Assembly: GCA_021234155.1 (NCBI GenBank)
Contig: JAJEKV010000551.1
Location: 1-64,000 of the forward strand
Source: Isoetes taiwanensis
Lineage: Eukaryota; Streptophyta; Lycopodiopsida; Isoetales; Isoetaceae
Reading direction: 5' to 3'
Length of the DNA: 64,000 bases
Below, piece after piece: positions 46,980 through 57,260 of this stretch. The number at the start of each line of letters is the position of its first letter. Position 1 is the stretch's first letter. Made by a program: the position numbers and the translations under genes. The notes under the pieces are model-generated. The model had not been told where the DNA came from. It saw only the letters and a program-made list of their open reading frames with translations, and searched no databases.

Positions 46980-47699
46980 ACAATGGTAAACAAACCTAAA
47001 TTTAATGGAACTTATGTATTGATGGTTTGCAAGGAAGTGTGACTTTGATGAATTATCCGCTACTCTGCCCTTGGCAAATGCGTAAAATTCAGATGGGAAG
47101 AGTATGGTTGAACATCAGAGATAATGTGAAAGGATTACGAGGTTACTTCATCCAAGCCATGTTCAATTTCCAGACTGGAATTTGAAAGACCAGGCAGTTA
47201 AGGAAGTCATAAAGGAGAAGTATATTGCACTACTTACAAGGTTTATAAGGTAAGCTAACTGGGGCGTGATTCCTTTTTGCCGGTCACTGCCAACCACAAG
47301 TCATGGAATATAATGGTTGGGGAGAGGTTTTGAGCTCGCAGCTATGGCTGTGGAATGGTCTTGTCACTATTTGTTTGCATCTATCGGACATATTCATGGC
47401 AAGCTCAAGCTTTTACCATAACAACTGTGCTTTGCTTAACCTTCCTTTGCAATTAGATGGACCAAGTGTCGTTATGGTTGCGCTTCATCGAAAGAACAGG
47501 TTATCAAGAATTTTGCTACCTGATTAGCATTCTATTCCAGCCAATCCTTTCCTTGGCCACTCTACTCCATATATGGATTACAAGTTCTTGTTTGTTTCAA
47601 AATATATTTTACCCTCAGACATGTTAGAAGTCAGGAACATTCAACTAAAAGCATGACAAATATTGTAAAAAAAATGTAGCACGGTTTCAACTTGGTGGT
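46980..47699. other. No recognisable gene (3' flank of PPR)
   Basis: Mixed sequence probably including the decayed end of the DYW domain; only short frames seen. Confidence 0.4.
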
Positions 47700-47880
47700 T
47701 GTAATAAATTGAATTGAATTGAATTGAATGACTTTTATACAAGCCAATCAGCCTATGGAATCAATACAAGAGAGCGTATTGTCTTGGGCTAAAACCCTCG
47801 CCCAAAGGGTTTTCGAGGGAAAAACCATGGCAGCACCAAAACTGCTGACAAGCTAAAAACTGTACAAATATACATACATA
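47700..47880 (-). mobile_element. Possible SINE/LINE end with (AATTC)n tail
   Basis: Read on the minus strand, a GC-richer body (TTTTTCCCTCGAAAACCC, then GGGCGAGGGTTTTAGCCC) leads into CAATTCAATTCAATTCAATT at 47707-47729. A body closing in a short tandem repeat is typical of some SINE and LINE tails. A related body recurs at 61650-61690. No flanking duplication identified. Confidence 0.35.
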
Positions 47881-48216
47881 TATCATGAAGTATTTCTTGC
47901 CCATCAAACAGTTGTCCAGGGGCATATGCGAGCCCTCAGATCCATTACCTCATGAATGTATGATCCTAGTGAACGCATCGAGGTCGTGGGTCGTGATCAT
48001 GTGTAGCACCGACCAAGAGAGCCGTGAGTGTGCTTCGGCCTCGATTATATGTCGGGCTCCGAAAAGTGTGACTTTCATCTTCAATGGGTCCCATCTGGCA
48101 GCACTAACAAAGCCTATCTTGGTGTGTCTCTCAAATCCACCTACCTATCTCAATTTGGAGATGGTAGGCACCTGCGCGAATGGAGGCGATGAACCTGTGC
48201 TTTTTCATAGGCAGAT

Positions 48217-49176
48217 GTGAACGCAGGTAGCATTATGGACAGCAGTCCAGTGTGGGGTTTATGTGTTCCTTGTAATGTGTTAGCAGAAATCTTGATAGTT
48301 GCGGCATGGTATGATTCTGGCCAGTTAGCGATATGGCAAATCTTTCAAATAAAATTTTTATTGTCCCGATGGGACATACCTATTTGGCAAAAGGTTGTTA
48401 GTACTCTGCCTTTGGTTGCTCCAGAGGCTATTGAAGGTTGCATGTGGATTTCCCACTAGAGTGTTCATGAGCATAGGCTTTGTGAACTCTATGTATAGGT
48501 TGCTTGTCAATGGTAATATCCTTCTGCCATCCACTAAGTGGTCCCTTCAACTCCCACCTCCTAATTGGAGACATATGTGGACTTGGGCTTGGGATAAACT
48601 ACTTCATTCACCAAATTCTTCACAGATGCCCTCATGCGAATGTGCTTGTCCACTGATTTGATCCTCGAATGTCAGCATTCTGCCCACTGTGCAAGCAAAG
48701 GGATGAGACTATTGAGCATTGTTTCTTTTTATGTGATCATCTCCAGTCTGTTTGGTCTTGGCTGCTTTTTCTTTTTCATGTGGCATTGACAAGTCAGCAA
48801 GTGCTCCTAGCTATTTATCCGGATCCTTGAAATAAGTTGCAGAGCCAAGTATTTCATTTAGCATCAGGATGATGGTTGTGGTCCATCTGGAGGCGCAGGA
48901 GATTGCGTGTCTTTCAGGGTTTGGATATTCCTCCTGCAGTTGTCCTCCAGGGCGCACAAGCTAGAATTGCTAAGGCCTACCATTGCTCTTCGCTTGCTCC
49001 TGCCAAGCGACAATTGATATTTGAGTTCTATTTGAGTGTGTTGTCTTATGCATAGGTTGGTGGTTCTACTTAGTGGATCATGATTATCCTCTGAGATTTT
49101 ATTCCCACCTGTGCATTTGTATCTGACTTTTGGCGTGGAGTTTCAATAAAGTTTGTCGTCCATCAAAAAAAAAAAA
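48217..49176 (+). mobile_element. 5'-truncated LINE 3' end with zf-RVT and poly(A)
   Basis: The plus strand has WSLQLPPPNWRHMWTWAWDK (about 48540-48600) and CPLCKQRDETIEHCFFLCDH with LQSVWSWL (about 48675-48765), which is the C-x2-C...H-x5-C zinc module of LINE reverse transcriptases. A tail region ends in TTCAATAAAGTTTGTCG and A12 at 49165-49176. Stops separate the pieces. It abuts copy 1 of the 840-bp duplicated unit. Confidence 0.8.
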
Positions 49177-49839
49177 TTTACATGTAACAATCTTTTCAAT
49201 GCCAACGAGAATAATGTGGCAAGGTGCTCAGTAATAGCTTCATTTCCGTATTGCGATGTGCTTGTTCTTCAAAATCTTTTGATGTTCTAAAATACACAAA
49301 ATCCATAGATTAGTCATAATTTTTAAGTCTTCATAATTTCAAGCTTCTTTATGTACCCATTGAACAAGTGGCCTGCAACATGCAATGCAACATGCAACAG
49401 AAGGATGTTGAAGCAAGCGATAGCAAAGTACACAGGGGTAAATGCACAACGGTGCATGCCCTCTTAGTAAGCCCCTTTCTATTCATTGCACCTGCAACAT
49501 TTGATAGAATAACCCCTTGTAAGAAAAAATCAACGATTCACCGATGAATATTCGATAAACGGAATCAAATACCATTCATCTTTAGTTCACAATGAAAGAT
49601 AACAGAGATTTGCATGGATTAAAAATAAGGTTGCCACCTATTTTTAAGAGTTAGATGCATCCGAATTAGATGCATCGGAAAATCACATTGCAATCCTCTA
49701 CATTTGGGCAAGAGGGGCCAAATGGTCTCTAGTTAATGCAACAACTATCATTTGTTGTATTTTGCCCAGGCTTGCAAGCCATTTTCTAATATGTAATTTA
49801 ACCATATCACAGTCCATTAAAGCATTCTAAAGTTCTAGA
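49177..49839. repeat. Duplicated unit B, copy 1, left part
   Basis: Begins TTTACATGTAACAATC after the LINE poly(A) and matches 56058-56715 closely (shared AATGCCAACGAGAATAATG). It is interrupted by the LTR element at 49845. Confidence 0.9.
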
Positions 49840-49844
49840 ATCAA

Positions 49845-50313
49845 TGTAATGTGCCCATGGTAGACCGGGCCGAATTTCTCCGAACCTTGAATGTGCCTCG
49901 CGGGCCTCGGTGACACCGCATAAATGGGTAGAAGCCACTACCATAAACGCCTAGATGGTTTTGCCCGCTTGGTTAAGGGCATGTCGGTTAGGAACGCCAC
50001 CGCTGGTATCGTGAGCGTCTCGGTGCCCGAGTCTCCATGGGTGCCTACATGCATGGGGGTAATTTGCAAAGACTTGGTAATCATTGTGACATGGTATGAC
50101 ATAGACATGGTATAGCCTTGATGCTCGAGGACGCAGCATAGTTCCCAGTGGAAGAGATCAGAACGGGCCCATGGTACACCGCCGAGTATTCGAACCTTGA
50201 ATGTGCCCTCATGGCTCCCGGTGACACCGCATAAATGGGTAGAAGCGACTACTCATAAACGTCTAGATGGTTTTGCCCAGTTGGTTAAGGGCATGTCGGT
50301 TAGGAACGTCACA
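49845..50313. repeat. Extra 469-bp segment between target site and left LTR
   Basis: It starts TGTAATGTGCCCATGG directly after the ATCAA target copy and ends GGAACGTCACA just before the left LTR. It contains a partial tandem duplication: 49850-49985 is repeated at 50165-50300 (TTGAATGTGCC, then TGACACCGCATAAATGGGTA). No such segment occurs next to the right LTR. Its TGT...ACA ends look like an LTR, and the last 10 bases equal the end of the gypsy LTR, so a solo LTR fragment is one explanation. Confidence 0.6.
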
Positions 50314-51928
50314 TGTGACGGGCCTCGCTAGTTAACCTTTATGGTAACTGGAGATCCCATCAATCTCGACCATTGGATCTACTTAAGCTTAAAAAAACTT
50401 AAGAAATTAACTCATGCATCCGCAACAATAACACTTAGGTAAAGAATTTAATCTTTGTACATATTCGGAAGGTTTCAAACATGTACTTGCCCATTACTCA
50501 AAGAATATCCCGCACACTATGAATGATCTTAATAATTGTAACTTCAAGCCCATATATAATAATAATAATAGAAATAATAATCAAGTTTATTAAATAGCAA
50601 TCCACACACTTCTACTCTCGCCTTTAGAAGCTTGGCTACTTTAGGAGCATCTCACACCTCTCGCTTACACCATCAACCACTCGGGGTTAGTCACACCGGA
50701 CTAAGTGGGGACGGGGATCTAGGATGTCTAGCATCAACAATACAAAGCATTAACCTAGAACAACAACATAACCTTACCAGAGCCTCGCCAAGCAATCCAA
50801 GTAACTAGTCCAACAAGCATGACCAATGCAACTTAATTCCAACAAAGAAGACCACATATATAATAACCAAGCAATCGTAGCATCAACATTGCAACCAATA
50901 TTCCTCCTGGTCTGAAAGCAAGGTCAACTCCGGCCGACAAAGGCCAGTGACATAGAGGCGGGTAACCACGTGTACACACCCATCCACGCCAAGGCCCAAG
51001 ATTGGAGGACCACTTAACTGTGCATGACGTTGTACCATATGGTACCAACGCCCGATGTTCAAATAATACCATTTACATAGCATGTGCGTAATAACCGGCG
51101 AGTCTAGACCATCGCACCTAGACTCGGCCCCAGTCTATATCAAAGAATTATACTACACATAGATCACAATACTATGAATTCCACCCTATATCAACTAGGT
51201 ACATTTCCATATCAAATTTACCTTAGAAATTCCATAATTTACACTCATGCAACAAAGGAAATCCAGTTATACGCTCATATGAACATTACTATCTCTACCA
51301 TGCAACATGCAATGCCCGGTGCTTAAGCAAAATACAACCTTCACTAATATCTTATTACTTTTAACTAGATCAACTTCCCTCAAATTACTAGTTATAACCT
51401 TAATGACGGTGGCTTCCATAACCCTGCTAACTAGTTTATTAAATTGGGTAATATGCTCGCTATCCATTAACCATGTATGCCTATTCATGACCATGCTCAT
51501 ATGATTTAACTCCAAGTTTATACTACATTCAAAGCAATCATTATTAAATCAACACAGCCTATACAAACACTAGAAAACCCGGTGTAAGGCTTGATCCCCA
51601 CCGAATCCCGCTTTGCTTCCTCGCACTCCCGCAAAGAACGCCTCGGATCTCAAGACGAACTCGCTCCTTCAAAGAACCATCACGCAATCTATCTCCTTCC
51701 GAATGCTTCACCATCACATAAAAGACTTCTCTCCCCATGGAAAACTCCTTCCCCGTATATAACCTAGCAATGCCCTTGCATGCATGCATGCATACACTGC
51801 ATGCATGGACACATTGCATGCATGTATTCCTAGTACATAATCATTTATTTTACCTTGAAAATGCATTCTTATATAATGGCAACGTTACTTTACATCTTAA
51901 TGTTGGTGCTAGGTTGCTAGGTCCGTTC
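50314..51928 (-). repeat. Non-autonomous element 3' LTR (left)
   Basis: Starts TGTGACGGGCCTCGCTAG and matches 54067-55678. It contains a TGCATGCATGCATGCA run near 51778-51810. Next to its right end the coding strand has the purine tract TTGGAGGAGAGATCAG (about 51929-51944). Confidence 0.9.
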
Positions 51929-51944
51929 TGATCTCTCCTCCAAA

Positions 51945-52444
51945 AAATTCAACCCCATGTCCTCATGGGTGCATCTTAAACACTCATGAAAAATCTAGTT
52001 TGTATCTCCCTTTGTGACATCTTCCTTGGAACAAACCCAACCATTGATCTAATTTTTTTTTTTTTATAGTCTGCCTCCTTAATTACTCGGGTCTCTTCCC
52101 TTTATGCTTTCACATCTTAATCCTCAATTCAACATACTCCCAAATGAATACAATTTTGTCCCTTAGAACTGACCCATCCTTGTCAAACACAATTGCTTAG
52201 CCTTCCAATCCAAGATGATGCATCTCCAAACTTGAAAATTTAAAGCTAGCTTCATACAAGTAATTTAAGCTAAAGGAAAGATACATATTAGATAGCTCCA
52301 ATGCACGACCCTTCTAACATTCACTTTAACATACCGCCAAGTCTAGAACTAACTCAAATATTATGAGTATACTACATATCCAATTCAATATAATAAACGT
52401 AATGCAGTTAATGCAACTTTTCATAAAGAAGGTACGTGCCATAG

Positions 52445-52477
<33 letters not shown>

Positions 52478-54050
52478 ATTCCAAAGAGATACTCAGTCGA
52501 ACTAGATATGTAATCTCTCAAGACTTCTTGGGTGGCCAAATCCAAAAAGTAACAAGCAAAATACATAATCAAGTCCCCGGTCCGGGTATCTTATAGCTAG
52601 GTAACATACTTAAGTTGATACAAGGGATCCCATAAAATTATAACCCATGGTATGAGAATTCTCTCACGAAGTTCATCCAATGACATTGAAGTATGCTAGG
52701 CTATACACTTGGCCTCTATATTTAGCCTACTTCCATACATATTACCCCATCACCTTTGGTTAGTCTTTCAACAAGATTTTATAGGCATCAATTGCGTTAA
52801 TTTCAATGAAGCTCTTACTTCATGTATTTCTTTTCACAACTTCAATCCTTTGACTGTATCCTTAATCAAGTAATGCAATCACCATCCCTCCATTAATTTA
52901 CAATCACTTTTAGCATGCCAAATAATTACGATACATGGAAGCACCATTACTAGATGTGCTTACAACTTTTCTATTACATTCTAAGATTTTCAAAAATGGC
53001 ACTTCCCCATGTCTATACATTCCCCTCTGCCTTTATCTCATGTCTGGGCTTTATCTGACAACTCTTTCGTTCAACTTCATGGTTTACCTACTACCACAAT
53101 TAAATATGTTATTCCTCTATTCATCGTCTTCTTCTTCCTTATCCATAAGATAGATAACATTGTTCAATCTTGGCCAATCAATTCTTCAATCTGCCATAAT
53201 TTAAGTGGATATCATTCTCTAAATATAAATGCATAACCTGTCCACTTGTTCCATTAAGTGCTTTCTTATACTTCAAGAAGTTTTTTCAAGGCCAAGACCT
53301 TTTTCAAGGCTATCATCGACTATTCTAGCCATAACCCTAAGGCCAACAACTTTATAGACCTCAAGTAGGACCATGATGTAATCATGACATTTCCTTCTAC
53401 GTCACACATCTGCTATTTACACATGAGCTTCAATCTGACTATCATGCCAATCTTATTTTATAAGCATATCTAAGCATTCTCAAAACTTGTCTTACAACCA
53501 CCTGTTATTTTACCACTGGATAGCAATATATAGATGCTGCCTGGTTTTCTCAATTTTTAGCTTCAAAAGGATGCACCTAACATCACATCAAGAATCTTAT
53601 TCATCCGATATGGTGAGATGAACCTTCCCTGAATATCATAGGCATTATATATCATGCACTGCTTATTCTAAATTTTCTTGCCACCAGAGTATACTACTAT
53701 GAGATCACATCTACACTATAAGGAGTGGTTACCAAAGAATAGAATAATGGAATAGAATGCAATATCTGTAACTTAATCTCCCTCAAGCATCACTTCCATG
53801 CTGTGCGCACATTAGCAACCCTAAATCAAAGTTAGCCCCTTGATGAAGTACATTTTTGTAGCTTATCTGCTTTGCAGGATAGAAAATCAACCAAGATTAT
53901 AGAAATACCATGTAATCAATTTCACATACCTTCATAAAACAATTTGTCACGCCTCCTCTAAGGCCATCATCTCCACATAATACTATTAGCATAATCCAAC
54001 AACCTCAACTTGAATCTAGACTTCGCCATCATACATCCAAGGATCCAACT
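51945..54050. other. Internal region of the non-autonomous element, non-coding
   Basis: AT-rich, only short frames, no retroelement domain. Includes a 31-bp A-run at 52445-52475. Confidence 0.75.
52445..52475 (+). repeat. Poly(A) run of 31
   Basis: Uninterrupted A31 preceded by ATAG. It could be the tail of a small nested retroposon or simple slippage; the upstream 150 bp shows no recognisable body. Confidence 0.9.
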
Positions 54051-54052
54051 AT

Positions 54053-54064
54053 GCTCTGATACCA
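54053..54064 (-). promoter_or_regulatory. Primer-binding site (initiator tRNA-Met) of the non-autonomous element
   Basis: The minus strand reads TGGTATCAGAGC two bases from the right LTR, identical to that of the gypsy element. Confidence 0.9.
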
Positions 54065-54066
54065 AC

Positions 54067-55678
54067 TGTGACGGGCCTGGCTAGTTAACCTTTATGGTAA
54101 CTGGAGATCCCATCAATCTCGACCATTGGATCTACTTAAGCTTAAAAACTTAAGAAATTAACTCATGCATCTGCAACAATAACACTTAGGTAAAGAATTT
54201 AATCTTTGTACATATTCGAAGGTTTCAAACATGTACTTGCCCATTACTCAGCAATATCCCCGCACACTATGAATGATCTTAATAATTGTAACTTCAAGCC
54301 CATATATAATAATAATAATAGAAATAATAATCAAGTTTATTAAATAGCAATCCACACACTTCTACTCTCGCCTTTCCGAAGCTTGGCTACTTTCCGGAGC
54401 ATCTCACACCTCTGCTTACACCATCAACCACGGGGTTAGTCACACGGACTAAGTGGGGATCGGGGATCTAGGATGTCTAGCATCAACAATACAAAGCATT
54501 AACCTAGAACAACAACATAACCTTACCGTAGCCTCGCCTCTGCAATCCAAGTAACTAGTCCAACAAGCATGACCAATGCAACTTAATTCCAACAAAGAAG
54601 ACCACATATATAATAACCAAGCAATCGTAGCATCAACATTGCAACCAATATTCCTCCTGGTACGAAGGCAAGGTCAACTCACTGATCGGGCCAATTGACA
54701 TAGAGGCGGGGTAACCACGTGTGTACACACCCATCCACGCTGCGTCCAGCATTGGAGGACCACTTAACTGTGCATGACGTTGTACCATATGGTACCAACG
54801 CCCGATGTTCAAATAATACCATTTACATAGCACTGTGCAATAACCGCGAGTCTAGACCATCGCACCTAGACTCCGGCCCCAGAGGTCTATATCAAAGAAT
54901 TATACTACACATAGATCACAATACTATGAATTCCACCCTATATCAACTAGGTACATTTCCATATCAAATTTACCTTAGAAATTCCATAATTTACACTCAT
55001 GCAACAAAGGAAATCGGTTATATATGCTCATATGAACATTACTATCTCTACCATGCAACATGCAATGCCCGGTGCTTAAGCAAAATACAACCTTCACTAA
55101 TATCTTATTACTTTTAACTAGATCAACTTCCCTCAAATTACTAGTTATAACCTTAATGACGGTGGCTTCCATAACCCTGCTAACTAGTTTATTAAATTGG
55201 GTAATATGCTCGCTATCCATTAACCATGTATGCCTATTCATGACCATGCTCATATGATTTAACTCCAAGTTTATACTACATTCAAAGCAATCATTATTAA
55301 ATCAACACAGCTATACAAACACTAGAAAACCCCGGTGTAAGGCTTGATCCCCACGGAATCCTTTTGCTTCCTCTGCACTCCCAGCAACGCTCTCAGATCT
55401 CTGCACGCAACTCGCTCCTTCAGCAACCATCTGCAATCTATCTCCTTCCGAATGCTTCACCATCACATAAAAGACTTCTCTCCCCATGGAAAACTCCTTC
55501 CCCGTATATAACCTAGCAATGCCCTTGCATGCATGCATGCATACACTGCATGCATGGACACATTGCATGCATGTATTCCTAGTACATAATCATTTATTTT
55601 ACCTTGAAAATGCATTCTTATATAATGGCAACGTTACTTACATCTTAATGTTGGTGCTAGGTTGCTAGGTCCGTTACA
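54067..55678 (-). repeat. Non-autonomous element 5' LTR (right)
   Basis: TGTGACGGGCCTGGCTAG to GGTCCGTTACA; aligned with the left LTR it differs mainly by small changes at CG and CAG/CTG sites. Confidence 0.9.
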
Positions 55679-55683
55679 ATCAA

Positions 55684-55850
55684 CAATTAGGATCAGCCAT
55701 GTTCAGATTTATAAGTGAAAGCTTCAAGATCTAGCTGCTCTAAGTACACATGCATAAGCAACAAATGAACTATTAATTTGAAATAGAAATAAAGCACATA
55801 AGCAGCCCATGATGCTTCAGCTAAATTATAAGCAAAGGATATTAAAATCG
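55684..55850. repeat. Duplicated unit B, copy 1, right part
   Basis: Continues unit B after the insertion (CAACAATTAGGATCAGCC onward), matching 56717-56878. Confidence 0.9.
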
Positions 55851-56054
55851 TCAGATTGTTCGTCTATTTACATTTTATCTGGATTTGCATTTTGTTTGCA
55901 ATTTTAAATTTTGTGTCGATTTGCAATATATTTGCATTTTCAATTATACAGCTTGTAATGATGCTTAAATTCAACATGAATTTAGGCTACAAGTTATGAA
56001 GAAATAAGAGCATAAGTAAAACAAGGACTCCTTTATTTAAATGCAGTCACAAGT

Positions 56055-56878
56055 TATAGTTACATGTAACGATCTTTACAATGCCAACGAGAATAATGTG
56101 GCAAGCTGTTCAGTAACAACTTCATTTCCGTGTTGTGATATGCTTGTTCTTCAAAAATCTTTTGATGTTCTAACATATACAAAACATATAGATTAGTCAT
56201 AGTTTTTAAGTCTTTATAATTTCAAACTTTTTGATGTACCTATTGAACAAGTAGCCTGCAACATGCAACGTAACATGCAACAGAAGGATGTTGAAGCAAG
56301 CGATAGCAAAGTAGACAGGGGTGAATGCACAAAGGTGCATGCCCTCTTAGTAAGCCTCTTTCTATTCATTGCACCTGCAACATTTGATAGAATAATCCCC
56401 TGCAAGAAAAAAATCAGCAATTCACTGATGAATATTCGATAAATGGAATCAAATACCATTCATCTTTAGTTCACAATGAAAGATAACAGAGATTTGCATG
56501 GACTCAAAAGAATAGGCTACCATCTATTTTTAAGACTTAGATGCATCCAATAATCACATTGCAATCCCTCTACATTATTAGCTGGAAGTCGGGCCAAATG
56601 GTCTCTAGTTAATGCAACAACTATCATTTGTTGTATTCTGCCCAGGCTTGCAAGCCATTTTCTAATGTGTAATTAACCATATCACAGTCCATTAAAGCAT
56701 TCTAAAATTCTAGAATCAACAATTAGGATCAGCCGTGTTCAAGTTTATAAGTGAAAGCCTCAAGATCTAGCTGCTCCAAGTGCACATGCATAAGCAGCAA
56801 ATGAACTATTAATTTGAAATAGAAACAAAGCACATAAGCAGCCATGCTGCTTTAGCTAAATTATAAGCAAAGGATGCT
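56055..56878. repeat. Duplicated unit B, copy 2 (uninterrupted)
   Basis: About 820 bp, the empty-site version of unit B. No coding motif; a local run of ACATGCAACGTAACATGCAA lies near 56262. Confidence 0.9.
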
Positions 56879-57134
56879 CAAAAAATCCATCATATCTAGA
56901 ATATCGCCCAATCAAGTTATTCTTGTTTCGTGCATTAATATGGACTTTCAACGTATATTTCTGATCGTGTACGTGTTGCACTACAAACTAGATGAATTCA
57001 TAAGGTTTTAGGTATTTAAACTGTGTAGGTTGTAATCAGAGTCTACCACATCAATATACAAATGACACTTAAGCATAGGATTTCTCATTATCAGCTCTCA
57101 CATTATTCTAGCCAATGCAATAGCTGGAATCATG

Positions 57135-57260
57135 TATATCTGACATGATAACAGGGGGTTACTTTTGTATTTTTGTACGCTTTTCACTAAGGTTTTGCTA
57201 TGATTTTGTGGTGTATTTCAATTGATGTACTAATGCGTACATCTAGAGCGCGCATACACA
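57135..57260 (+). repeat. Relic sharing the 3' end of the Penelope-like element
   Basis: ATAACAGGGGGTTACTTTTG, then TACGCTTTTC, then TATGATTTTGTGG and CTAGAGCGCGC line up with the minus strand at 18965-18850 (ATAACAGGGGGTTTTTTGTG, TACGCTTTTG, CATATGATTTCACGG, CTAGAGTGCAC). The upstream part does not show RT motifs, so it is a short or old end fragment. Confidence 0.55.

Larger units (their letters stand above)
49845..55678 (-). mobile_element. Non-autonomous LTR retrotransposon (LARD/TRIM-like)
   Basis: Two 1.6-kb LTRs (50314-51928 and 54067-55678) flank a 2.1-kb internal region with no gag or pol frame. The target duplication ATCAA is at 49840-49844 and 55679-55683, and the flanks rejoin to the sequence of duplicated unit B copy 2 (about 56715). 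A primer site and a purine tract show minus orientation. It must rely on proteins of another element. LTR ends TGTGACGGGCC...GGTCCGTTACA resemble those of the gypsy element, so that family is a candidate helper. Confidence 0.88.

Noticed and set aside
51267-51515. Duplicate frames at 51267-51515 and 54975-55268 as a conserved small protein
   Set aside because: They are the same position in the two LTRs; identity reflects LTR duplication, not protein constraint.
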